From Pseudomonadota bacterium (GTDB lineage Bacteria > Pseudomonadota > Gammaproteobacteria > Burkholderiales > SG8-39), in the NCBI GenBank assembly GCA_021848555.1, contig JAJZUN010000274.1:1-5074 (forward strand): 5,074 bases of DNA, read 5' to 3'. Position 1 is the first letter of the stretch, and each line of letters starts with the position of its first letter. Both the position numbers and the translations under genes were made by a program. Of the stretch, positions 1 to 5,072 are shown piece by piece. Under the pieces are notes generated by a model. The model had not been told where the DNA came from. It ran no database searches and saw only the letters and a list, made by a program, of their open reading frames with translations.

Positions 1-21
1 GCAGGTGGTATATCTTCAGAT

Positions 22-210
22 CTAATCGCTCTCGATCTCGCTCACGCCGAAGGTCGCTTCGCGCACCAGCTTGCGCATGCTGAAATTGCGCACCTTGTTC
101 CAGGGGCAGACCGTATCGCACAAGCCGCACTGATAGCAGTGCTTGAAGCCATCGCCGCCGGCCGCCTTGATGGCGGCTATGATTTCCTTGAACGGGGTGA
201 CCATTTCCAT
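22..210 (-). CDS. bamD: BamD-like Fe-S electron-transfer subunit, N-terminal part, interrupted by stop codons
   Basis: Sixty-two codons open with a short helix and then a CxxCxxCxxxCP motif (Cys25, Cys28, Cys31, Cys35), the first [4Fe-4S] site of HdrC/HdrD-like subunits. In class II benzoyl-CoA reductases BamD, normally near 400 residues, links the BamBC core to the Hdr-like electron-input module in the cytoplasm. The start at 210 is chosen because GGGAG (218-222) lies 7 nt upstream; the Met at codon 3 would be 13 nt away. The frame stops at TAG (22-24) and again at TGA (16-18), yet the codons to base 1 read I-stop-R-Y-T-T-C. This resembles the start of the second cluster motif (usually IW-x-x-TTC-x-x-C), with TGA where Trp is expected. 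The gene is therefore either a pseudogene or damaged by errors at the sequence end. It is the third gene after bamB and bamC. Family assignment is good; intactness is unknown. Confidence 0.72.
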   Translation of the reverse strand: MEMVTPFKEIIAAIKAAGGDGFKHCYQCGLCDTVCPWNKVRNFSMRKLVREATFGVSEIESD

Positions 211-256
211 GTGTTTGCTCCCGGCCCCTGTTGATCCGCTAGTAAGCTGTTTCGAG

Positions 257-304
257 ATGAGGGGAAATCCCCCAAGGGGACTTCCTTTGGGCGTCTCCCC
301 TCAT
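257..304. repeat. REP-like nested palindrome in the bamC-bamD spacer
   Basis: A perfect 9-bp inverted repeat, ATGAGGGGA (257-265) and TCCCCTCAT (296-304), encloses an inner imperfect stem (271-277 against 284-291, one bulged base). GGGGA and TCCCC alternate at 261, 268, 276 and 296, with one more TCCCC at 307, so several mutually exclusive hairpins can form, for example 268-280 with a 3-nt loop. This composition is typical of dispersed repetitive extragenic palindromes. The lack of a T-run argues against a simple intrinsic terminator. It may adjust expression or mRNA stability between bamC and bamD; copy number elsewhere in the genome cannot be seen here. Confidence 0.6.
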
Positions 305-322
305 GCTCCCCTAAATTGGCCC

Positions 323-344
323 GTTGCAAAATTCAATTTGCAAC
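323..344. other. Perfect stem-loop immediately downstream of bamC
   Basis: GTTGCAAA (323-330) and TTTGCAAC (337-344) form a perfect 8-bp stem around a 6-nt loop, beginning 5 nt after the bamC stop codon on the minus strand. The stem is only moderately GC-rich and no U-tract follows in the bamC transcript, so intrinsic termination is unlikely to be efficient. A 3'-end stabilising or processing hairpin is more likely, protecting the bamB-bamC message relative to bamD. Confidence 0.5.
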
Positions 345-349
345 AGGTC

Positions 350-889
350 CTAAGACTTGGTCATTCTTGCGACGGTGTCCAGCACCTTCTGCAAGCCGAA
401 TTTGTCGATCAGCGCTTCCACGCCCACCTCGAGGTCCGGCGGATTCGGCTCGCCTTCCTCGACTTCCTCCTCGCGCTCGTCGTAGATCAGCGCTTCGGCG
501 ACGCACCACTCCACGCACTTGGGCTTTTCGAGCCCGGGCTCGTCCTCGCACATGTCGCATTTCAGCGGCAGGCCGGAGTCCGGCTCTTTGAACAGGTCGC
601 GCGAGGGGCAGGACGCGCGGCAGAAATCGCACTCGTCGTATTTCTTGCCGTCGATGATGTAGGTGTCGCGGCCGGTGCATTCCGCCGCCGTGTATTCGCC
701 GGCGTACACCGGCAGGTAGATGTCGCGCAGCGGCTCGCGCACGATGCGGATGCGCGAGCGCGCCGGGTTGTTGCTGCTGTAGCGCGGCGAGGCGTGAAAC
801 AGCGAGCAGATGACCTCGCACGCCCGGCAGCCGTTGCACTTGTCGGCATCGATGGTGATGTGCTTGATCTTCTTCATGACCTTAGGCAT
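350..889 (-). CDS. bamC: Class II benzoyl-CoA reductase, ferredoxin-like subunit BamC
   Basis: This 179-residue cytoplasmic protein has twelve cysteines, enough for the three [4Fe-4S] clusters known for BamC. The first set is CxxCxxCxxxC (18, 21, 24, 28), then Cys71 with CxxCxxxC (87, 90, 94), then CxxC (111, 114) with Cys125 and CxxxC to 129. It passes electrons from the Hdr-like subunits to the cluster and tungsten centre of BamB. An acidic linker (about 137-152, rich in Glu) precedes a C-terminal helix. The start at 889 is favoured over the Met at codon 5 because a near-perfect Shine-Dalgarno lies 8 nt upstream. It overlaps the end of bamB by 8 bp, implying translational coupling and balanced subunit amounts. 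It stops at TAG (350-352). Length and cysteine pattern match the family, and adjacency to a full bamB makes the assignment strong. Confidence 0.93.
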   Translation of the reverse strand: MPKVMKKIKHITIDADKCNGCRACEVICSLFHASPRYSSNNPARSRIRIVREPLRDIYLPVYAGEYTAAECTGRDTYIIDGKKYDECDFCRASCPSRDLFKEPDSGLPLKCDMCEDEPGLEKPKCVEWCVAEALIYDEREEEVEEGEPNPPDLEVGVEALIDKFGLQKVLDTVARMTKS

Positions 890-2909
890 GGCTCAAGACC
901 TCCTTCCCTTCCGGCTCTGCTCCTGCAGATGTCTTCTGGCCGGCGTCGTTCGCGCCTCCGAGTATCCCCCTTTGCTCCAGGTCCTCGGCGACACAGGCGA
1001 GGTCGAGTTCCAGCAGCGACGCCTTGGTCGGGATGCCGTTGCTGTCGAACCCCTTCAGCCGGTAGTACGCGTCCAGCAGCTTTTTCTCCAAGTCGGGGAA
1101 GCGCCGCTTCCAGTGGTCCTCCGGCGGCTTGTCGTCGGCGCGCCGCATGCCCCGCCTCACGTTGATCGCGCGCAGCAGGGTCCGGTTCCGGGTGGCCGCC
1201 TTCCAGATCGCGGCTTCGTCGAAATCGATGCCGGTCCCGGCCGACACGAAGCCGGGAAAATTGTGGATGTGGTACGGCGGCTTCAGCGGGAAGGACGACA
1301 GCCCGGCGCAGGTGCCGAGGGCGTCGTCGATGTAGTGCATCTTCTCCTGCCAGTCCACGATGTCGCAGCTGGCTTCGACGGTCGGATAGAGCGGGTTCGA
1401 ATTGTCTCCGCGCGGCTCCCACTCCAGCAGGTATTGCTTGAACTTGTCGTCGGGGACCTGGATCCAGTCCTTGACGAAGGCCTCGCGCTCTTCCATGGTC
1501 GGAAACGGCGCCTGGGGAAACTGCCCCTCGATCTGGGTGATGTTGATCTTCTCCCCGGTCGAATACATCAGGTAGTAGACCGGGTTCAGCATGCCGAGCT
1601 TGAGCGGCAGCTGCTCGTGTTTCTTGATGGTGTTGTGATCGAATTTTTCCGCGCCCTTGCCGATGCGCCTGGCCGCCCAGTAGACGCCGTCGGCGAGCAG
1701 GTCGCCTATCCCCTCGCGCCTCACGAACCGGTCGATGAGCCAGAAGAAGCGGCCCTCGACATCGGCCGGCATGCCCGGAAAATCCGCGTCGGTGAGGATG
1801 CCGGCCTCGAGCAGCTCGAGCGCGAAAGCCATGACCTGCGGCGTCGAGAAGCCGTCCACGCCGTATTCGGTCGCGCGCTGCGCGATTCGGAAGCCGAATT
1901 CCAGGTCGGAGTACGCCGCCATGGTGTACGTGAGCTTGGAGTAGCACTTCATCATGTAGGTCGGCTGCCCCGGAATCGTGATGGTCGCCCCGCATTTCAT
2001 CGGACAGTTGTAGCAGCTGATCAGGCGGGTGCGCACGTCCTCCTGTGTCTTGCGCCATTTTTCTTCGATCTCATGGGTCCAGAAATCCTTGCGCCGGGTG
2101 CGCGCATTGCCCCACATGAAACTGGTGGTATGCCACTGCTCGTCGACGATTTTCATCTCCTGCGGCGACCCCAGCCCCTGCAGGATGGCGGGGACGCCGG
2201 GAATCGGATGATCTTCGCGGAACTTGATGTACTTCAGCACGTCTTCGCACAGGCCCATGAATTCGGCCGGCCGGGCGACGTTGATGTCCTTGGTGCCGCG
2301 CACGACGATCGCCTTGAGCCCCTTGTCGCCCATGACCGCGCCTATGCCGCCGCGGCTGGCGCTGGACCGGCCCTGTTCGATCGACGCGTAGAACACCCGG
2401 TTCTCGCCGGCCAGGCCGATCGCGGCCACCTGGGCGTTAGGCTCCTTCAGTTCCTGGCGGATGCATTCGGCGGTTTCGATGGCGCCTTTGCCGCGCAGGT
2501 GCGAGGCGTCGCGGATTTCGACCTTGTCGTTGTGTATCCAGAGATAGACCAGCTCGGGCGACTTGCCGCGGATGATCACCTTGTCGTAGCCGGCATGCTT
2601 CAGCTCCGGCGCCCAGAATCCGCCCATCATCGAATAGGCGAGCAACTGGGTTTGCGGAGAGAAGGTCGACACGATGGTGCGGTTGCAGCCCGGAGCCGCA
2701 GTGCCGCAAAGCAGGCCGGAGGCGAAGATCAGCAGATTGTCTTCGGAAAACGCCTCGGTCTCGGCCGGGACCCTGTCCCACAGTATCCTGGCGCTGGTGC
2801 CCAGGCCTCCCAGATGCAGTTTGGTCAGTTCGGGATCGGATTCCACCCGGTCGACGCTGCCGCGGGAAAGATCGATCTCCAGTTCGAATCCTGTCTCTGC
2901 GTACCGCAT
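882..2909 (-). CDS. bamB: Class II benzoyl-CoA reductase, tungsten catalytic subunit BamB
   Basis: This 675-residue member of the aldehyde:ferredoxin oxidoreductase (AOR) family is close to the usual BamB length of about 650. BamB reduces benzoyl-CoA to cyclohexa-1,5-diene-1-carbonyl-CoA at a tungsten bis-metallopterin site. The N-terminal AOR domain shows GGLG (34-37), the NRT...TFSPQT segment (76-87) and SRGGIGAVMGDKGLKAI (185-201), all cofactor-binding signatures. CxxCxxxC at Cys299, Cys302 and Cys306, with distal Cys534 (LGTC), should bind the [4Fe-4S] cluster. Residues at the positions I recall as functional in Geobacter BamB are present with the same numbering: Glu251, His260 and tungsten ligand Cys322. 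No signal peptide or membrane segment is seen. The start at 2909 has GAGAGGA 8 nt upstream. The gene is first in its operon and overlaps bamC at its TAA stop. A related tungsten reductase for another aryl- or alicyclic-CoA is possible but less likely. Confidence 0.92.
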   Translation of the reverse strand: MRYAETGFELEIDLSRGSVDRVESDPELTKLHLGGLGTSARILWDRVPAETEAFSEDNLLIFASGLLCGTAAPGCNRTIVSTFSPQTQLLAYSMMGGFWAPELKHAGYDKVIIRGKSPELVYLWIHNDKVEIRDASHLRGKGAIETAECIRQELKEPNAQVAAIGLAGENRVFYASIEQGRSSASRGGIGAVMGDKGLKAIVVRGTKDINVARPAEFMGLCEDVLKYIKFREDHPIPGVPAILQGLGSPQEMKIVDEQWHTTSFMWGNARTRRKDFWTHEIEEKWRKTQEDVRTRLISCYNCPMKCGATITIPGQPTYMMKCYSKLTYTMAAYSDLEFGFRIAQRATEYGVDGFSTPQVMAFALELLEAGILTDADFPGMPADVEGRFFWLIDRFVRREGIGDLLADGVYWAARRIGKGAEKFDHNTIKKHEQLPLKLGMLNPVYYLMYSTGEKINITQIEGQFPQAPFPTMEEREAFVKDWIQVPDDKFKQYLLEWEPRGDNSNPLYPTVEASCDIVDWQEKMHYIDDALGTCAGLSSFPLKPPYHIHNFPGFVSAGTGIDFDEAAIWKAATRNRTLLRAINVRRGMRRADDKPPEDHWKRRFPDLEKKLLDAYYRLKGFDSNGIPTKASLLELDLACVAEDLEQRGILGGANDAGQKTSAGAEPEGKEVLSHA
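898..905 (-). promoter_or_regulatory. Strong ribosome binding site for bamC inside bamB
   Basis: On the minus strand AAGGAGGT is an eight-base match to the anti-Shine-Dalgarno consensus. It is 8 nt from the ATG at 889 and 20 nt from the alternative ATG at 877, so it decides the bamC start. It lies within the last codons of bamB. Confidence 0.85.
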
Positions 2910-2949
2910 GTTCCTGGTCCTCTCTCAGACTGCGTTCCCATTCGGGCGT

Positions 2950-2969
2950 CTTGCGCACCTCGGCGCAAG
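2950..2969 (-). other. Stem-loop in the bamB leader
   Basis: CTTGCGC (2950-2956) and GCGCAAG (2963-2969) form a perfect 7-bp stem with a 6-nt loop, about 40 nt upstream of the bamB start codon. No U-run follows. It could stabilise the leader or act as an operator for a dimeric regulator; chance occurrence in GC-rich DNA is also possible. Confidence 0.35.
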
Positions 2970-3001
2970 CTACCCGGCCATTCGAAACGGAGCGCGACCG
3001 C

Positions 3002-3017
3002 GGCGCCGGCCGGCGCC
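3002..3017. repeat. Perfect 16-bp G/C-only palindrome
   Basis: GGCGCCGGCCGGCGCC is fully self-complementary and lies about 93 bp upstream of the bamB start. As RNA it could fold into a 6-bp stem with a GGCC loop. In a GC-rich genome such a motif may be coincidental, and no protein is known to me that would bind it. Confidence 0.35.
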
Positions 3018-3077
3018 CCTTCCCTAGTCGCGGGCCGGTCCCGGAGTCGAAGCCCAAATACCGGCCGCTTGCATTTT

Positions 3078-3107
3078 TTGATCTATTCGGTATTGTAGTA
3101 CTATAAT
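3078..3107 (+). promoter_or_regulatory. Candidate sigma-70 promoter reading toward the HD gene
   Basis: TTGATC (3078-3083), an 18-bp spacer and a perfect TATAAT (3102-3107) lie in an AT-rich patch of an otherwise GC-rich region. Transcription would start near 3114, giving a leader of about 200 nt before the HD start codon. The -10 box overlaps the right half of the near-palindrome, so a repressor bound there would block it. Confidence 0.45.
3092..3107. promoter_or_regulatory. Near-palindromic operator or enhancer candidate
   Basis: ATTGTAGTACTATAAT has 7 of 8 base pairs symmetric about 3099/3100; the only mismatch is G3095 against T3104. It overlaps the -10 positions of candidate promoters in both directions and is about 190 bp upstream of the predicted sigma-54 transcription start. 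It could be a repressor operator or an upstream activator site. The binding protein cannot be named from sequence. Confidence 0.45.
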
Positions 3108-3131
3108 GCTTATTTATAGCTTTTGCGTCAA
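3103..3131 (-). promoter_or_regulatory. Candidate sigma-70 promoter for bamBCD
   Basis: On the minus strand TTGACG (3131-3126) is followed after 17 bp by CATTAT (3108-3103), 5 of 6 and 4 of 6 matches to consensus. Transcription would start near 3096, leaving a leader of about 185 nt that contains the G/C palindrome and the 7-bp hairpin. It overlaps the near-palindrome at 3092-3107. Confidence 0.35.
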
Positions 3132-3143
3132 CCGATTTCCGTC

Positions 3144-3156
3144 AAACCTGTTGATT
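3144..3156 (-). promoter_or_regulatory. IHF-like binding site
   Basis: Read on the minus strand, AATCAACAGGTTT matches the IHF consensus WATCAANNNNTTR at every defined position except the last. It sits between the near-palindrome and the sigma-54 element, as expected where IHF bends DNA to bring an enhancer-bound activator to a -24/-12 promoter. The distance to the promoter, about 120 bp, is somewhat long. Confidence 0.35.
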
Positions 3157-3226
3157 TTGGTGGAAAACTTGACTAACGTGATCGGGTATTCCGCAGCCTC
3201 CGCCGGCCATGCTTCCCTGGGCAGGA

Positions 3227-3248
3227 GCCGCAGTCTGCACGCTGCGGC
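3227..3248. other. 7-bp inverted repeat upstream of the -24/-12 element
   Basis: GCCGCAG (3227-3233) and CTGCGGC (3242-3248) are perfectly complementary around an 8-nt centre. The repeat ends 16 bp before the sigma-54 element. It may be a regulator site or a transcript hairpin if the upstream sigma-70 promoter is used; chance cannot be excluded in GC-rich DNA. Confidence 0.3.
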
Positions 3249-3264
3249 GCCCCCGTGGCGCGCG

Positions 3265-3280
3265 TGGCAGAATTGATGCA
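3265..3280 (+). promoter_or_regulatory. Candidate sigma-54 (-24/-12) promoter of the HD-bamB2 operon
   Basis: TGGCA (3265-3269) and TGCA (3277-3280) place the invariant GG and GC exactly 10 bp apart, the spacing RpoN requires. Mismatches to TGGCACG-N4-TTGCW occur only at less conserved positions. Transcription would start near 3291, about 27 nt before the HD start codon. Sigma-54 control of bam genes through an activator such as BamW is described in Geobacter, which supports the call. Confidence 0.5.
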
Positions 3281-3317
3281 TTACCCACGGTAAGCGAACC
3301 CGGACCGGGAACCGACG

Positions 3318-4217
3318 ATGAACGAGGTGCGAAAACTTCTGGACTCACGCTTTCCCGGGCTGCACGCTCGCATCGCGCAGGCGCTCATCGACGCCGAGGC
3401 GCGCTACAACCGCCAGCACCAGCAGGCGCCGTCGGAATTCCTGCTGGAGCACAGCCAGCGCACCGCCGCCATCGCGCATCAGCTCGCCACGATGGAAGGG
3501 GTCGATCCGCTCCTGCCGGCGCTGGCCGCGCTCTACCATGATGCCGGCAAATTTCACGACGGCGAATACCACAGCGACAAGGTGCCGGAAGAGGAGCATG
3601 CGGCCATCCTCGCCGCGCGCATGCTCGCCGAATCCGGCGCGAAACAGGCCGACATCGAGGCGGTGTGCGGCGCGTTGCGCGCCTTGTACGACGACCGGCA
3701 GCCTTGCGGCCACGCCTGTCGCATCGTGCAGGATGCGGATAGGCTGGACAAACTCGGCGCGCTGGGCGTCGGCGCCTTCTTCACCAAGGCGGCGCTGCGC
3801 GGGCGCGGCCTCGTCGACGCGCTGGTGCAAAGCCTGAGCCGGGAACTGAGTTACGCCCTGGCGGCGCCGCGATCCATGCTGACCGAAACCGGCAAGAAGG
3901 TCGCCGGCGAGCAGACGGCGAAGACCATCGCTTTCTTCGACCAGCTCCTGCACGACCTGGAACACTGGGGCATCGCCGCGTTCGAACGCCGCACCCTCCT
4001 GGTGGAGGCCAATTTCCGCAGCCACGACGGCGATCGCCTGCAGCAGACGCAGGTGACGCTGGTCATGCCGCGCGCCTGCCCGGATTGCGAAGCGCCGATC
4101 GCCCTCACCCATCGCTGCGAACGCGGCGTGAAATGCGAAATGCTCAAGGCGCGCCTCGCCTGCCAGTCCTGCGACTATGTGCGGGATATTTCCTTCTGCC
4201 TGCCGGTTCTAGCCTGA
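3318..4217 (+). CDS. HD-domain metal-dependent phosphohydrolase with C-terminal zinc-ribbon-like module
   Basis: This 299-residue cytoplasmic protein carries an HD superfamily core: His45 (EHSQRT), the HD pair His74-Asp75 (YHDAGK), a further His94 and Asp141 in DADRLDKLG, the pattern that binds one or two metals and usually hydrolyses phosphoester bonds. A helical segment (about 160-225) follows. The C-terminus has CPDC (254-257), Cys267, Cys273, CQSC (282-285) and Cys294, typical of a zinc ribbon or small metal site. The ATG at 3318 is the first start after an in-frame TAA at 3291, with a weak GGGA 7 nt upstream. The stop lies 9 bp before a bamB paralogue, so the two are probably co-translated. 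The substrate is unknown: signalling nucleotide, cofactor intermediate or house-cleaning are all possible. I know of no established role for such a protein in benzoyl-CoA reduction. Confidence 0.85.
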   Translation: MNEVRKLLDSRFPGLHARIAQALIDAEARYNRQHQQAPSEFLLEHSQRTAAIAHQLATMEGVDPLLPALAALYHDAGKFHDGEYHSDKVPEEEHAAILAARMLAESGAKQADIEAVCGALRALYDDRQPCGHACRIVQDADRLDKLGALGVGAFFTKAALRGRGLVDALVQSLSRELSYALAAPRSMLTETGKKVAGEQTAKTIAFFDQLLHDLEHWGIAAFERRTLLVEANFRSHDGDRLQQTQVTLVMPRACPDCEAPIALTHRCERGVKCEMLKARLACQSCDYVRDISFCLPVLA

Positions 4218-4226
4218 GACCATGAA

Positions 4227-5072
4227 ATGAAATACGCAGAAACAGGATACAACCTGGAAATCGATCTGTCCCTGGGCCGCGTCGAAAAAGCGGCATCGGA
4301 TGCGAGGGACACCGAACTCTATCTCGGCGGACAGGGGATCGCAGCCAAGATCCTGTTCGAACGGGTTCCACCCGACGTCGACCCGTTTTCTCCGGACAAT
4401 CTGCTGATTTTCAGCGCCTGTCTATTGGTCGGCACGCCGGCGCCGGCCGCCAACCGGACCGTGGTGAACACGTTTTCCCCGCAGACCAACCTGATGTCGC
4501 ATTCCCTGTTTGGCGGCTTCTTCGGGCCGGAATTGAAATTTGCCGGCTACGACCGGATCATCATCCGCGGCAAGGCGCCGGACCTGGTCTACCTGTACAT
4601 CCACAATGACCGGGTGGAAATCCGCGACGCGACCCACCTGCGCGGCAAAGGCACCACCGAGACGCAGGACCTGCTGAAGCAGGAGCTGAAGGACCAGCGG
4701 GTTCAGGTCGCGGCCATCGGCCTCGCCGGCGAAAACCGGGTCTACATGGCGTCCATCGACCACAATCACGCCAGCGCGTCGCGCGGGGTCGGGGTGATCA
4801 TGGGCGACAAGCGCCTGAAAGCCATCGCCGTGCGCGGCACCCGGGACCTCAACGTCGCCAAACCGGCCGAGTTGTTCGAACTCGCCCAGGCGCTGCACAA
4901 GAAGATCGGCGAGGGCGACGGCAACGGCGACTGGATGGCGGTGGACGAAGACGACAGCTTCCACCACAACCATTTCGCCTGGGGCAACGCGCGCACGCGC
5001 AGGAAGGGATACTGGAGCGACGAACTGCAGGCGCGCTGGACCAAGTGGAAATACGACCCCACGGGCCGGTAG
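4227..5072 (+). CDS. bamB: BamB-like tungsten oxidoreductase paralogue, N-terminal part, cut by the window end
   Basis: The 281 visible codons are roughly 60% identical by eye to the upstream BamB over the first 217 residues. They retain GGQG (34-37), the NRT...TFSPQT segment and MGDKRLKAI (192-200) of the AOR-type metallopterin domain. The segment before WGNARTRRK is different: BamB has about 14 residues more, including HPIPGVP, whereas this protein has a Gly/Asp-rich stretch (229-243). His246 aligns with BamB His260, and Asp235 with Glu251. The [4Fe-4S] CxxCxxxC motif and tungsten ligand would lie beyond the window. A TAG (5070-5072) follows DPTGR where the parent protein continues, two bases before the end, so true termination is doubtful. 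The start at 4227 has no good ribosome site and probably depends on coupling to the HD gene. It may be a reductase for another aryl- or alicyclic-CoA. Confidence 0.85.
   Translation: MKYAETGYNLEIDLSLGRVEKAASDARDTELYLGGQGIAAKILFERVPPDVDPFSPDNLLIFSACLLVGTPAPAANRTVVNTFSPQTNLMSHSLFGGFFGPELKFAGYDRIIIRGKAPDLVYLYIHNDRVEIRDATHLRGKGTTETQDLLKQELKDQRVQVAAIGLAGENRVYMASIDHNHASASRGVGVIMGDKRLKAIAVRGTRDLNVAKPAELFELAQALHKKIGEGDGNGDWMAVDEDDSFHHNHFAWGNARTRRKGYWSDELQARWTKWKYDPTGR

Larger units (their letters stand above)
2910..3317. other. Divergent regulatory intergenic region
   Basis: These 408 bp separate the minus-strand bamBCD genes from the plus-strand HD and bamB-like genes. No convincing gene is present: open frames crossing it are compositional and overlap bamB or the HD gene. 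From left to right it holds the bamB ribosome site (2918-2924), a leader hairpin (2950-2969), a 16-bp G/C palindrome (3002-3017), an AT-rich patch (about 3071-3175) with overlapping sigma-70 candidates and a near-palindrome, an IHF-like site (3144-3156), a 7-bp inverted repeat (3227-3248) and a sigma-54 type element (3265-3280). Confidence 0.75.

Noticed and set aside
16..24. TGA or TAG as reassigned codons throughout the organism
   Set aside because: TAA ends bamB, TAG ends bamC and TGA ends the HD gene at natural family lengths, so all three act as normal stops here.
2965..2980. Sigma-54 type element on the minus strand for bamB (TGGC ... TTGC)
   Set aside because: GG and GC are 11 bp apart rather than 10, a spacing change that RpoN promoters do not normally tolerate.
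143..3098. Long plus-strand open frames opposite bamD, bamC and bamB (143-1165 and 810-3098)
   Set aside because: They are antisense shadows of GC-rich genes on the minus strand, rich in Arg, Ala and Gly with no recognisable domain, whereas the minus-strand frames carry clear Fe-S and AOR motifs.
3169..3190. Additional plus-strand sigma-70 promoter using TTGACT at 3169-3174
   Set aside because: No -10-like hexamer at 16-18 bp; the nearest, GGTATT, is only 10 bp away.
3142..3348. Minus-strand 68-codon frame in the divergent intergenic region
   Set aside because: Low-complexity composition, no clear start signal, and it would overlap the promoter region and the HD start.
3345..4112. Minus-strand 255-codon open frame opposite the HD gene
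   Set aside because: It lies wholly within the HD gene, has no motif or ribosome site, and the plus-strand frame shows conserved HD residues and paired cysteines.
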